Positions 51,218 to 59,739 of a stretch of 64,000 nucleotides of DNA are shown in pieces. Each line of letters opens with the position of its first letter. The stretch's first letter is position 1. The notes under the pieces were generated by a model. It worked only from the letters and a program-made list of their open reading frames with translations. It was not told where the DNA came from and ran no database searches. The position numbers were made by a program, and so were the translations under genes. Source of the stretch: Halobacillus_A sp043497005 (GTDB taxonomy: Bacteria; Bacillota; Bacilli; Bacillales; Halobacillaceae); NCBI RefSeq assembly GCF_043497005.1, contig NZ_JBIEKE010000001.1:992001-1056000 (forward strand), in the 5' to 3' direction.

Positions 51218-52673
51218 AGTGAAAAACGTATGCGGCGGTTATGAGGAGAAGCCGATTGTTGATCATGTTGATTTTTTCGTTTCAAAAGGCGAATTCTTTG
51301 GCGTGGTCGGTCCAAATGGCTGCGGTAAGACAACGTTGTTTAAGATGATGAGCGGCGTCCTCCCTTTATGGAGCGGTACAGTATCGATAGATGAGAGGAC
51401 CATAGATGAATACGATCGAAAAAGCCTGGCACGAAAAGTGGCAACCCTGCCGCAGATCCAGCAGAGCTACTTTACGTACAGCGTGTATGAGACTGTAATG
51501 ATGGGGCGGTATGCATACCAAACCGGCTTGTTTAAACAGCCTTCTGTTGAAGATGAAAAAGTCGTTGAGCGCATTTTACATCAAACGGGCTTAACACAAA
51601 TGAGGCATCTGCCGATTACGGCGTTAAGCGGTGGAGAGCGGCAGCGTGTGTATTTAGCACAGGCGTTAAGCCAGGAGCCTGACGTATTACTGCTTGATGA
51701 GCCGACGAATCACCTTGATTTCAGCTATCAAAAGCAGCTCCTTGATGAATTAAAAAAGTTAACGTTAACGGATGAGTTAACGGTCGTATCTATTTTCCAC
51801 GATTTAAATATTGCCAGCCTGTATTGCGATCGGCTGCTCCTTATGGAAGAAGGCAGGATAAAGAAGATGGGGACACCGGATGAAGTTATGCAGAAGGATC
51901 TGCTTGAAGGGGTTTATCAATCGACAATCGACGTGTATGCGAATCCGTCTGTTGCAAGCCCTCAAATGAATGTCATGCCAGGTTATCTATCAACTGCATT
52001 TTCACAGCTGTCGCCGGAGTCTTTACAAGTCAGTAAGGAAAAGCTGCTGTTTCAGACGAAGCGGCCATTGAAAACATTCTCCTCAGCTGTGGTTGGTGCC
52101 GGATTTGGATGGTATCAAAACTTCGTGAACTATCACGTTGAAAAAAGCTTTAGATGTGATTCACCCGAACGATTTATGAAGGGGAAATTTCGCGAGTGGA
52201 AGCTTCCTGAACACGAAACACTGGCGATGATGACAGCAGCTTATGTAACAAACTACGCGAAGCGCTATGTATATGAGAACGATTTTACACTCCTTGTCAT
52301 AGTCACAGCAGGAACAAGTAATGCCGTTGATGTGCTGCATGGAGCGAAGCACGGTTTTATTGCCGCGCCAGGAACCGTCAATACGTGGGTTTTTGTTGAA
52401 GGAGAGCTATCTGAGCAAGCTTTTATTCAAGGGGTTGTAACGGCAACAGAAGCGAAGACGAAGGCTTTTTCAGATTGTAAAATAACCGATCAATTAACTG
52501 GCACAAAGGCGACTGGCACTTCCACCGACAGTATTCTGATTGCAAGTTCACAGACGGGCCAGCATGTCGAATACGCAGGACCTGTGACGCCACTCGGAAG
52601 AACCATCGGCCGCACGGTATTTGAAGCTACGGTGGAAGCTATTGAGAATTCGTTAAAAGGAAAACGTGTATGA
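51210..52673 (+). CDS. btuD: BtuD-CbiZ fusion: B12 ABC ATPase plus cobinamide amidohydrolase
   Basis: A 487-residue fusion. Residues 1-260: ABC ATPase with Walker A GPNGCGKTT (34-42), signature LSGGERQRV and Walker B VLLLDEPTNHLDF. Residues about 285-487: CbiZ domain (FSSAVVGAGFGWYQNFVNYH, VIVTAGTSNAVD), an amidohydrolase that cleaves the aminopropanol-nucleotide side of adenosylcobinamide to give adenosylcobyric acid. The fusion links import to remodelling of salvaged corrinoids, as in B. subtilis/B. halodurans YvrA-type proteins. ATG 51210 follows AAAAGGAGGGGA. Its TGA overlaps the next start. Confidence 0.92.
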   Translation: MIKVKNVCGGYEEKPIVDHVDFFVSKGEFFGVVGPNGCGKTTLFKMMSGVLPLWSGTVSIDERTIDEYDRKSLARKVATLPQIQQSYFTYSVYETVMMGRYAYQTGLFKQPSVEDEKVVERILHQTGLTQMRHLPITALSGGERQRVYLAQALSQEPDVLLLDEPTNHLDFSYQKQLLDELKKLTLTDELTVVSIFHDLNIASLYCDRLLLMEEGRIKKMGTPDEVMQKDLLEGVYQSTIDVYANPSVASPQMNVMPGYLSTAFSQLSPESLQVSKEKLLFQTKRPLKTFSSAVVGAGFGWYQNFVNYHVEKSFRCDSPERFMKGKFREWKLPEHETLAMMTAAYVTNYAKRYVYENDFTLLVIVTAGTSNAVDVLHGAKHGFIAAPGTVNTWVFVEGELSEQAFIQGVVTATEAKTKAFSDCKITDQLTGTKATGTSTDSILIASSQTGQHVEYAGPVTPLGRTIGRTVFEATVEAIENSLKGKRV

Positions 52674-53620
52674 TGACGCATTTAACGTCGATAACGCTCG
52701 CATTTGTGCTCGATCTATGGCTCGGTGATCCGCGCTGGCTGCCTCATCCGGTCCGATTGATCGGCAGAATGATCGCTTATTTTGAGGGAAAGTGGAATCG
52801 CGGAAATTTTCGCCGTATAAAAGGCGTAGTAATGCTTATTGTTTTATGCATCGTCGTCTTTTTCCTCTCGTGGACAATAATTTGGGCGGGTTATCAGCTT
52901 CACATGGCTGCTGGTATCGCTGCGGAAACGCTGCTCATTTGGACGACGATTGCTTCGAAAGGATTAAAGGAAGCGGCAATGGACGTCTACATCCCTTTAG
53001 TGGAAAGAAATTTACCAAAAGCGCGTCACAACTTAGCGATGATCGTCGGGCGGGATACCGAGCAATTAAACGAATCAGAGATTGCTCGCGGAGCCGTAGA
53101 AACAGTGGCCGAGAATACGAGCGACGGCATTACGGCCCCTCTCTTTTTTGCCTTAATCGGAGGTGCGCCTTTAGCGATGCTGTACCGTGCCGTGAATACT
53201 TGTGATTCTATGGTCGGCTACCGGCACGACCGATATGTGAAGTTTGGCTGGGGATCAGCGCGTTTTGATGATGTATTGAACTGGATACCGGCCAGAGTGA
53301 CGGCATTGCTTCTGCTTATTGCAGAAAAATCTTCCCATGTTACTTTACGAATGCTTCGTGAGCAGGCGAGGCGTCATCCTAGTCCAAACAGCGGCTGGGG
53401 TGAAGCTTCATTTGCTCTCTTACTAGGTGTACAGCTGGGTGGTAAAAACTACTATTTCGGTGAAGCATCCTATCGGCCGACGATAGGATTTCAACGACAA
53501 GAACTTCACGCGCACCACATCTTGGAATCTACGAAAATTATGCTTAGAGCCGTTATCTATTTTCTCATCGTTTTATGGATAGGAGGGATTCTCATTGAAA
53601 TGGCCAGCTCATGGCGCTAA
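52670..53620 (+). CDS. cbiB: Adenosylcobinamide-phosphate synthase
   Basis: A 316-residue CbiB/CobD-type membrane protein: LWLGDPRWLPHPVRLIGRMI, VGRDTEQLNESEIARGAVET, AENTSDGITAPLFFALIGGA, NTCDSMVGYRHDRY and HPSPNSGWGEASFA. It joins (R)-1-aminopropan-2-ol phosphate to adenosylcobyric acid. The start lies in ATGATG overlapping the btuD-cbiZ stop; an ATG one codon later is equally possible. Confidence 0.94.
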   Translation: MMTHLTSITLAFVLDLWLGDPRWLPHPVRLIGRMIAYFEGKWNRGNFRRIKGVVMLIVLCIVVFFLSWTIIWAGYQLHMAAGIAAETLLIWTTIASKGLKEAAMDVYIPLVERNLPKARHNLAMIVGRDTEQLNESEIARGAVETVAENTSDGITAPLFFALIGGAPLAMLYRAVNTCDSMVGYRHDRYVKFGWGSARFDDVLNWIPARVTALLLLIAEKSSHVTLRMLREQARRHPSPNSGWGEASFALLLGVQLGGKNYYFGEASYRPTIGFQRQELHAHHILESTKIMLRAVIYFLIVLWIGGILIEMASSWR

Positions 53621-54659
53621 CCCGCATTACTTAACCGAATCGATGAACCTGCCGCCTGTGCAGTATGATTTTAGCGTGAACGTTAACCCGCTAGGCCCTC
53701 CCTCGTGGCTGAAAGAGAAATGGTCGGAATTTTATCCCTTCGTTATGGATTACCCGGATCCTCATAACGAGCGTCTGATCAAAACGATTGCTGAGAGAGA
53801 AAGGATACCGAAGGAACAAGTGCTTGTTGGAAACGGAGCTTCCGAGCTTCTGATGTTGATTGGAAACTATTTTTCTGGCAAAAGAGTGCTCATTGTGGAA
53901 CCGACGTTTTCAGAATATCGAACGATTGCGCAAACTCACGGCTGTCAAGTCGAGACTGTATTTCTCCTGGAAGAAGAGGGATGGCAATTGCCGGTTGGAC
54001 GAATAGCAGAACAAATGACAGGGGTCGATCTCGTTATTGTATGTAATCCGAACAATCCCACAGGTGTTCATTATGCTGAAAGTGAAATAGTACCTTTGCT
54101 TCAAAGTTGTGAAAGGATGGAAACACATCTCGTCATAGACGAGGCATTTTATGACTTTGTGGAGTACGAGCCATCATTGATTCAGCATGTAAAGAGCTAT
54201 TCAAAGCTGATCGTGCTCCGCTCCTTAACGAAAATGTATGCTGTACCAGGGCTGAGAATAGGGTACGCAGCTGCCGGCCAACAATTCGTCGAAGAGCTTT
54301 CTCACTTTCAACCGACATGGAGTGTGAACGGCCTAGCTCAAGTGATTGCTGAGCGCTGTGTTCAGGACGATGCTTTTCGTATAGAGACGCGACGTTACAT
54401 CCAATCAGAAAAAGATCGACTTTTTCCAGCACTTCGTGACCTGGGGTTTACAGTAACGGATAGTGAAGTGAATTATTACTTACTTGGTGGATATCCCTGT
54501 TTAAGCGAAACCTTACTTTCTTTCCTTTTAGAAAATCGGATCGCTGTGCGGCATACATACAATTTTCCGGGCTTAGATGGGGAGAATATTCGATTATGTA
54601 TCTATAAAAAAGAGGCAAATGATCGACTGCTCGAACTGCTTAGGAGGTGGACGCTGTGA
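53595..54659 (+). CDS. cobD: Threonine-phosphate decarboxylase
   Basis: A 354-residue PLP-dependent aminotransferase-fold enzyme that makes (R)-1-aminopropan-2-ol phosphate from L-threonine phosphate. Motifs: YDFSVNVNPLGPP, NGASELLMLIGNYF, CNPNNPTGV, VIDEAFYDF and the PLP lysine in RSLTKMYAVPGLRIGY. TTG start at 53595 after AGGAGGGA, overlapping cbiB by 26 bp. Typical length. Feeds CbiB directly. Confidence 0.93.
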   Translation: MKWPAHGANPHYLTESMNLPPVQYDFSVNVNPLGPPSWLKEKWSEFYPFVMDYPDPHNERLIKTIAERERIPKEQVLVGNGASELLMLIGNYFSGKRVLIVEPTFSEYRTIAQTHGCQVETVFLLEEEGWQLPVGRIAEQMTGVDLVIVCNPNNPTGVHYAESEIVPLLQSCERMETHLVIDEAFYDFVEYEPSLIQHVKSYSKLIVLRSLTKMYAVPGLRIGYAAAGQQFVEELSHFQPTWSVNGLAQVIAERCVQDDAFRIETRRYIQSEKDRLFPALRDLGFTVTDSEVNYYLLGGYPCLSETLLSFLLENRIAVRHTYNFPGLDGENIRLCIYKKEANDRLLELLRRWTL

Positions 54660-55189
54660 TTTTTTTTATTTGCGGAGGCGTAAGAAGCGGGAAAACGGGT
54701 TTTGCTGAAATGCAGATGTTAAAAAGTAAATGCAAAAATCTTCATTATATAGCCACCGGGGTAATAACGGATGAAGAGATGGAGGAGCGTGTGTCTCATC
54801 ATCAGGAAGATCGAAGAAAGAGTGAACGCCCATGGACAACGTGGGAACAGGCAACGGAGATTAACGAACTGACTTTTTCAAAAGAAGATGCTGTTCTACT
54901 TGACTGCATCACGACGTGGACAGCGAATGAAATGATGGAGCATAAAGACTTGGAACCAGATCAGCTGATTGATCAGTTGCTGAGCCAAGTAGAAGAGTTC
55001 ATCGCTCAGCCGGGCGAAGTATACATTGTTTCGAATGATGTCAACCGCGAGCTTCCTTCTCCATTTTCAATGGTGGAAAACTATAAATACATTATTGGAA
55101 CGTTAAACCAGCATCTTGCTGCACACAGTCACCAGGCGGTAGAAATGGTATTTGGTGAACCAGTTTTTCATAAGGAGGTGCATGAATGA
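54656..55189 (+). CDS. cobU: Adenosylcobinamide kinase/guanylyltransferase
   Basis: A 177-residue bifunctional CobU: P-loop GGVRSGKT (residues 7-14), YIATGVITDEEMEERVSHHQ with the guanylylated His region, VLLDCITTW and VSNDVNREL. It phosphorylates adenosylcobinamide and transfers GMP to give AdoCbi-GDP. Start GTG 54656 in a GTGA overlap with cobD, 8 nt after AGGAGG; the GTG at 54647 sits on the ribosome-binding site. A second, shorter CobU-like gene lies at 57949. Confidence 0.92.
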   Translation: MIFFICGGVRSGKTGFAEMQMLKSKCKNLHYIATGVITDEEMEERVSHHQEDRRKSERPWTTWEQATEINELTFSKEDAVLLDCITTWTANEMMEHKDLEPDQLIDQLLSQVEEFIAQPGEVYIVSNDVNRELPSPFSMVENYKYIIGTLNQHLAAHSHQAVEMVFGEPVFHKEVHE

Positions 55190-56655
55190 AGGGTGTCATG
55201 ATTCAAGGAACCGCATCAAATGTGGGTAAGAGCTGGATCGCTACTGGATTATGCCGGGTATTTGCCCGAAAAGGCATAAAAGTGGCTCCGTTTAAATCAC
55301 AAAACATGTCCAATAATGCGTACGTAACAGTTAAAGGAGAGGAAATCGGCCGTGCACAGGGCATCCAGGCTGAAGCTTCCGGAGTGGAGGCCACGGTTGA
55401 AATGAATCCAATTTTGTTAAAACCCACGAGTGAACAACGGTCAGAGGTGATCTTGCGCGGGGTCAGTCAAACTGTGTGGTCCGGGTCTGAATATCGGATG
55501 AAAGGATATGAAAAAGGAAAGCAGGCCATCAAGAAATCGGCTGAGAATTTAAATGACGCATACGATATGCTCGTTATTGAGGGAGCCGGCAGTCCGGTGG
55601 AAATCAACTTAAACGACCGGGAACTCGTCAACATGTCGATTGCTGACATGCTTGACGTTCCTGTCATTTTAGTAGCTGATATTGACCGAGGCGGTGTGTT
55701 CGCTAGCATAGTCGGTACGCTGGAATTACTGGAAGAACACCATCGCAAGCGTGTGAAAGGAATAATTATTAATAAATTTCGCGGGGAGCGTTCGTTGTTT
55801 GAAGATGGAGTGAGATGGCTTGAAGAGCGAACGGGGATCCCGGTGCTCGGCGTCCTGCCTCATTTAGAAAATCACGGCATTGAAGGGGAAGATTCGCTCA
55901 CTGCAGCGTCTGTTTATGCTGATCAGGTCCACTCATTAGACATTGCTGTCGTGCACTGGCCATATATAGCGAATGACTCGGATGTAAACCCGTTATCACA
56001 CGAATCGGATGTATCGCTTCGTTATGTCCGGTCTTTTGATGAGTTAGGTGACCCTGATGCATTAATTTTACCTGGCACGAGGAGTACAATCGACGATTAT
56101 CGTACGTTTGAGAAACTGGGTTTAAAAGAAGTCATCCGTGAATATGCGCGGGAAGGGACGGTCATCGGTATTTGTGGCGGCTATCAAGTGTTGTGTGAAA
56201 CGATGTACGAGCATAAAGCTGACACGGTCGGAACCACAGGCATTGGTTTATTTCCATTATCGACGATGTTTTTTCGTGAGAAACAGACGATCCGTGTTAA
56301 AGGAAGTACACACCCGGCAAGCGGTTTTGCAGAATCATCGATGTCTGGTTATGAAATTCATTTAGGCCGTACAAAAGGCTTGAATACGACGCCTTTTCTT
56401 GAACTGTTGGATGGCCCTGAAGGCATCAGCCTTGATGAGGGCCGGTTAATCGGCACCTATTTGCATGACTGTTTTCATAATGACGAGTGGCGCACGGATT
56501 GGCTTAACCGCCTGCGGAAGCAAGCCGGTCTGCCTGAACAGCCGGTTCTACACTTATCCGATCGTCAGAAGCGTTACGACAGACTGGCTGATCATCTAGA
56601 AAAATACTTAGATCATGAGGCGCTCCTGCACATTGTTGAGGAAAGCCGCTCATGA
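55186..56655 (+). CDS. cbiP: Cobyric acid synthase
   Basis: A 489-residue glutamine-dependent amidotransferase: ATP site MIQGTASNVGKSWIATGLCR, KSQNMSNNAYV, and a C-terminal glutaminase domain with the Cys nucleophile in GICGGYQVLC and His in GTYLHDCF. It amidates four side chains of adenosylcobyrinic diamide. With no earlier corrin genes here it may act on partly amidated salvaged corrinoids. Overlaps cobU (ATGA). Confidence 0.95.
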   Translation: MKGVMIQGTASNVGKSWIATGLCRVFARKGIKVAPFKSQNMSNNAYVTVKGEEIGRAQGIQAEASGVEATVEMNPILLKPTSEQRSEVILRGVSQTVWSGSEYRMKGYEKGKQAIKKSAENLNDAYDMLVIEGAGSPVEINLNDRELVNMSIADMLDVPVILVADIDRGGVFASIVGTLELLEEHHRKRVKGIIINKFRGERSLFEDGVRWLEERTGIPVLGVLPHLENHGIEGEDSLTAASVYADQVHSLDIAVVHWPYIANDSDVNPLSHESDVSLRYVRSFDELGDPDALILPGTRSTIDDYRTFEKLGLKEVIREYAREGTVIGICGGYQVLCETMYEHKADTVGTTGIGLFPLSTMFFREKQTIRVKGSTHPASGFAESSMSGYEIHLGRTKGLNTTPFLELLDGPEGISLDEGRLIGTYLHDCFHNDEWRTDWLNRLRKQAGLPEQPVLHLSDRQKRYDRLADHLEKYLDHEALLHIVEESRS

Positions 56656-57419
56656 AGAACTTTTATTTCGGTGGATTGTTCGCACTGCAGTTTTTTTCAA
56701 TTATTCCAGTTCATCTCGAAATCGAGCCTGGCCTCTCCCGCGTTCGCTGGTCCTTGCGCTGGCTGCCATTGTTGGGAGTTGCATTTGGTGCTGCAAATGT
56801 TGTCTTTTTTTTAATGATGCATACGTACACGGAAATGAGTTTACTCAGCCTCGTTTTGCTTTCGATACTTATTCCAATTGTGTTAAGCGGCGGCCTTCAT
56901 TTAGATGGACTTATGGATACCGGAGATGCTTATTTCTCTTACCAGACCCCGGAGAAACGATTGGATGTAATGAAGGATCCTCGTACTGGGGCATTTGGTG
57001 TGATGGTCTTATTCCTCGTTCTTACGCTGCGCTTCATCTTTATATATGAAGCCGTGCGCCTAGAGGAAGCTGCTGTTTGGTTTTTACTCGTCATCCCGTG
57101 TTTCGCCCGCATTGTCATGGTCGGATTGCTCGGCTTTGCACCCTCTGCGAAAACCAGCGGACTCAGCTCGTTTTTTCAAAAGTCGTATAAGGCAAGTGTA
57201 ACGTGGTGGCTTGTTGGTACAAGTATCTTTCTTATAATAGGATGTTTTTTTATTTCAATCGGTGTGTCCATTGCCTTTTGCTTAGCTGTATGTGCCGGGG
57301 TCTGGATCATAAAGAGCTGGGCGGTAAAAGCTTTTAACGGAATCACAGGCGATGTGTGCGGCGCAATGCTGGAAGGGATGGTGACATTTTTATGGTTAAT
57401 CGTTTGGATCTTTATTTAA
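56652..57419 (+). CDS. cobS: Cobalamin synthase
   Basis: A 255-residue membrane enzyme with about seven TM helices: ALQFFSIIPVHLE, GGLHLDGLMDTGDAYFSYQT (metal/substrate Asp residues), KDPRTGAFGVMVL, FAPSAKTSGLSS, then FNGITGDVCGAMLEG. It joins AdoCbi-GDP to alpha-ribazole (phosphate), the last assembly step. Start overlaps the cbiP stop (ATGA). It overlaps the next gene by 28 bp. Confidence 0.95.
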   Translation: MKNFYFGGLFALQFFSIIPVHLEIEPGLSRVRWSLRWLPLLGVAFGAANVVFFLMMHTYTEMSLLSLVLLSILIPIVLSGGLHLDGLMDTGDAYFSYQTPEKRLDVMKDPRTGAFGVMVLFLVLTLRFIFIYEAVRLEEAAVWFLLVIPCFARIVMVGLLGFAPSAKTSGLSSFFQKSYKASVTWWLVGTSIFLIIGCFFISIGVSIAFCLAVCAGVWIIKSWAVKAFNGITGDVCGAMLEGMVTFLWLIVWIFI

Positions 57420-57988
57420 TTCGCCATGGAGCCACAGAGTCAAATCGGCAAAAACGTTACATTGGCTGGCGCGAGGAGTCTCTTACAGAAGAAGGTGTGA
57501 AACAAGTGGAACAGCTGAGAAAGAAGCTGCCTCTTATGGCTTCCGTTTACACGAGTGATCTATCCCGTTGCCGGGAAACCGCGGGTATTTTGTCGCTGGT
57601 ATTTCGAGAAGAAAAAGCACTGCGGGAATATGATTTTGGAGATTTTGACGGCAAAAGGTACGAGGAATTAAAGGACGAGGAAAGCTATAAACGCTGGCTG
57701 GATGATATGGAGAATGAAACGCCTGGAAATGGAGAGCGTTTTTCACATTTTAAAGATCGTGTGCTTCAGTTTGTGAATGGTTTTCTAGAAACCTACGAAT
57801 GTGCTGCCTCACCAGTAGCTCTCGTTACTCACGGAGGCGTCATTCGTACGTTGCTGCAGCACTTTTCAAAGCAGACCAGTTCCATGTGGGAATGGAGCGT
57901 TGATCCAGGTGAAGCCTACCACATTCAACTGCTGAAGGAGGGGAATGAGTGGATTTTATTACAGGCGGAGCGCATAACGGCAAATTAG
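57392..57988 (+). CDS. cobC: Alpha-ribazole phosphatase (histidine phosphatase family)
   Basis: A 198-residue phosphoglycerate-mutase-like enzyme: catalytic LYLIRHGATESNRQ, YTSDLSRCRETA, EYDFGDFDGKRYEEL and VTHGGVIRTLL with the second histidine. Removes phosphate from alpha-ribazole 5'-phosphate or cobalamin 5'-phosphate. The ATG at 57392 follows GGATGGTGAC and lies inside the end of cobS; an in-frame ATG 36 nt earlier is less likely. Context gives the B12 role. Confidence 0.88.
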   Translation: MVNRLDLYLIRHGATESNRQKRYIGWREESLTEEGVKQVEQLRKKLPLMASVYTSDLSRCRETAGILSLVFREEKALREYDFGDFDGKRYEELKDEESYKRWLDDMENETPGNGERFSHFKDRVLQFVNGFLETYECAASPVALVTHGGVIRTLLQHFSKQTSSMWEWSVDPGEAYHIQLLKEGNEWILLQAERITAN

Positions 57989-58329
57989 CCTGGGCTTTAC
58001 AGCATTACGAAGGAGAAGCGACCGTTATTCGCGCCAGGGAAGCATTCGATGAGGAAGCAGCTTCTTTAGTCATTGTGGACCAAGTAGAAACAATTATTGG
58101 TGAGTGGAGCAGTGCTGAAGAATTTTTTCAAAAGTTAGTAGAGTGGGAACTCAGGAAAGAGGTTCGTCAACTCGTTTTCATTGGAACGGACATTACAAGC
58201 GGCATTGTCCCGGTGGAAGCAAAAGAACGTCAGTGGCGGGATGAGGTCGGATTTCAATACCAGCAGTTCATGAAAGACGCTGAGACCGTTTACCGCATTT
58301 GGTTTGGCATTCCACAACAATTAAAGTAG
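57949..58329 (+). CDS. Truncated CobU-like protein
   Basis: A 126-residue protein that resembles both ends of CobU: a P-loop-like GGAHNGK (residues 6-12) and a C-terminal DITSGIVPVEAKERQWRDEV then FGIPQQLK, as in CobU (ITSGIVP, RxWRD, GIPxxLK). The middle part with the guanylylated histidine is missing, so it is about 50 residues shorter than cobU at 54656. GTG start after AAGGAGGGG, overlapping cobC by 40 bp. It could be a regulatory or kinase-only partner, or help guanylylation in complex; no function is established. Confidence 0.75.
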   Translation: MDFITGGAHNGKLAWALQHYEGEATVIRAREAFDEEAASLVIVDQVETIIGEWSSAEEFFQKLVEWELRKEVRQLVFIGTDITSGIVPVEAKERQWRDEVGFQYQQFMKDAETVYRIWFGIPQQLK

Positions 58330-58340
58330 GAGGTTTTAAC

Positions 58341-58922
58341 ATGAGGTTATATACAAGAACAGGAGATAAAGGACAGACGAGCGTCATTGGCGGAAGAGTG
58401 GAGAAAGATGACGTGCGTGTGGAAGCTTATGGAACAGTCGATGAAGTGAACAGTTTTGTAGGAAAAGCACGTACGGAATTAGAAGGGGAGAAATTTGCTG
58501 AAATTCAAGAAGAGTTGGAGCGGATTCAGCACGAGCTCTTTGACTGCGGCAGTGATCTAGCGAATAAGAAGTCGAACCGTCCGTACAAGCTTCAGCAGGA
58601 AAGTATTGACTGGCTGGAGCAGCGCATGGATGAATATATAGAAAATTCACCTGAACTTGAGCGCTTCATTTTACCAGGCGGATCAGCCGCTTCTGCGACC
58701 TTGCATATTGCACGAACAATTACACGCCGTGCGGAGCGTCTCGTCGTTACCTTGCAAAAACAAGAAGAAATCCACCCTATTTGTTTAATGTACTTAAATC
58801 GTCTATCAGACTATTTCTTCGGTCTGGCCCGCTACGTCAATAAGCTGAACGATACGAAAGACGTAGAATATATTCGCAGTGCCAAAGTTTTTCGTTCAGG
58901 CAAACGAAAGGAAAATGAATAA
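58341..58922 (+). CDS. pduO: PduO-type ATP:cob(I)alamin adenosyltransferase
   Basis: A 193-residue PduO/CobO-type adenosyltransferase: N-terminal MRLYTRTGDKGQTSVIGGRV (ATP site), KDDVRVEAYGTVDEVNSFVG, and ARTITRRAERLVV with conserved Arg residues that bind ATP. It attaches the 5'-deoxyadenosyl group to cob(I)alamin or cobinamide, needed before CobU and CbiZ steps. ATG 58341 has AGGAGG 8 nt upstream; an earlier in-frame start would overlap the previous gene. Confidence 0.94.
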   Translation: MRLYTRTGDKGQTSVIGGRVEKDDVRVEAYGTVDEVNSFVGKARTELEGEKFAEIQEELERIQHELFDCGSDLANKKSNRPYKLQQESIDWLEQRMDEYIENSPELERFILPGGSAASATLHIARTITRRAERLVVTLQKQEEIHPICLMYLNRLSDYFFGLARYVNKLNDTKDVEYIRSAKVFRSGKRKENE

Positions 58923-59630
58923 ATGGGCGTCCCTCTGTTCATACCCGTTCAAAAGGAGTGCGAACTTGTTATAGCCACGGATAATGCAGGGGCTATTGGG
59001 AGTAAATCTGAAGATCAAGTACAGGTTCCCTATTCAATCGTAGCTGAAGCGTTGTTTCGCGTCGCTTTCATGGATGCGGTAGCAGTGGGGGCTTCCCCTT
59101 ATGCAGTGAATGTAATGAACTTTGCCGGGGATGACGTGTGGCTGGAGCTGGAAGAAACAATTACGGAACAATGCAGAAGTTTGGGATTCAAACTGTCGAT
59201 TACCGGAAGTACAGAGTCTAACTTTTCTATGAATCAATCGGCAATAGGGCTAAGTGTAATCGGAACGGTTTCAGAAGAGGAAAAGAAAATTGGCTGTTCA
59301 AATGAAGGGTGTGGCGTTGCCTTGATCGGAGAGCCGCTTGTAGGAGAAGAAGTTATCCATGAAGCAGATAAAATTGCACCCTTAGACTTGTTCCTGCGTT
59401 TGACAAAACAGGACTGGGTGCATGAAATTTTACCAGTAGGCTCTAAAGGAATTGAAGGCAGTTTAATCGAGCTCGAGAAAAGAAACGGATGGAATCCTCA
59501 AGAATGGATCGTTCCTTTTGACCGAAAAAAATCAGGGGGACCATCCACGAGCTTCCTCATCACTTATGACTTAAAGAGAGGCCTTGACTTACAAAAACAA
59601 GCCGGCAGATATTTAACGGTATTAGGCTAG
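58923..59630 (+). CDS. cblS: Probable alpha-ribazole kinase (CblS-like)
   Basis: A 235-residue protein with an AIR-synthase/ThiL-like ATP-binding look: IATDNAGAIGSKSEDQVQVP, a glycine-rich region and KLSITGSTESNFSMNQSAIG. Firmicute B12 salvage operons without cobT carry a gene of this kind (CblS), an alpha-ribazole kinase that works with the transporter CblT to use imported alpha-ribazole. Its place as last gene of the riboswitch-controlled operon and the lack of cobT support the role. The ATG follows the pduO stop directly (TAAATG). Function is inferred mainly from context. Confidence 0.6.
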   Translation: MGVPLFIPVQKECELVIATDNAGAIGSKSEDQVQVPYSIVAEALFRVAFMDAVAVGASPYAVNVMNFAGDDVWLELEETITEQCRSLGFKLSITGSTESNFSMNQSAIGLSVIGTVSEEEKKIGCSNEGCGVALIGEPLVGEEVIHEADKIAPLDLFLRLTKQDWVHEILPVGSKGIEGSLIELEKRNGWNPQEWIVPFDRKKSGGPSTSFLITYDLKRGLDLQKQAGRYLTVLG

Positions 59631-59654
59631 CATCTAGCATTGAGGTATCAATGA

Positions 59655-59724
59655 GGTACCAGGTACAATGAAGAGAAAGATCCGTACCAGGTACGCAATG
59701 GTGAAAATGCTGTACCTGGTACCG
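59655..59724. repeat. GGTACCAGGTAC element cluster 2
   Basis: GGTACCAGGTACA (59655-59667), CGTACCAGGTACG (59683-59695) and TGTACCTGGTACCG (59711-59724). The first and third are inverted and can form a hairpin; the middle copy is itself nearly palindromic. Located between the B12 operon and the M20 gene. Confidence 0.65.
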
Positions 59725-59739
59725 AAAGAGGGTGGAAAT

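Noticed and set aside
57356..57391. Earlier in-frame start for cobC
   Set aside because: It lies deeper in cobS and lacks a ribosome-binding site, while ATG 57392 is spaced from GGATGG and begins right before the family motif.
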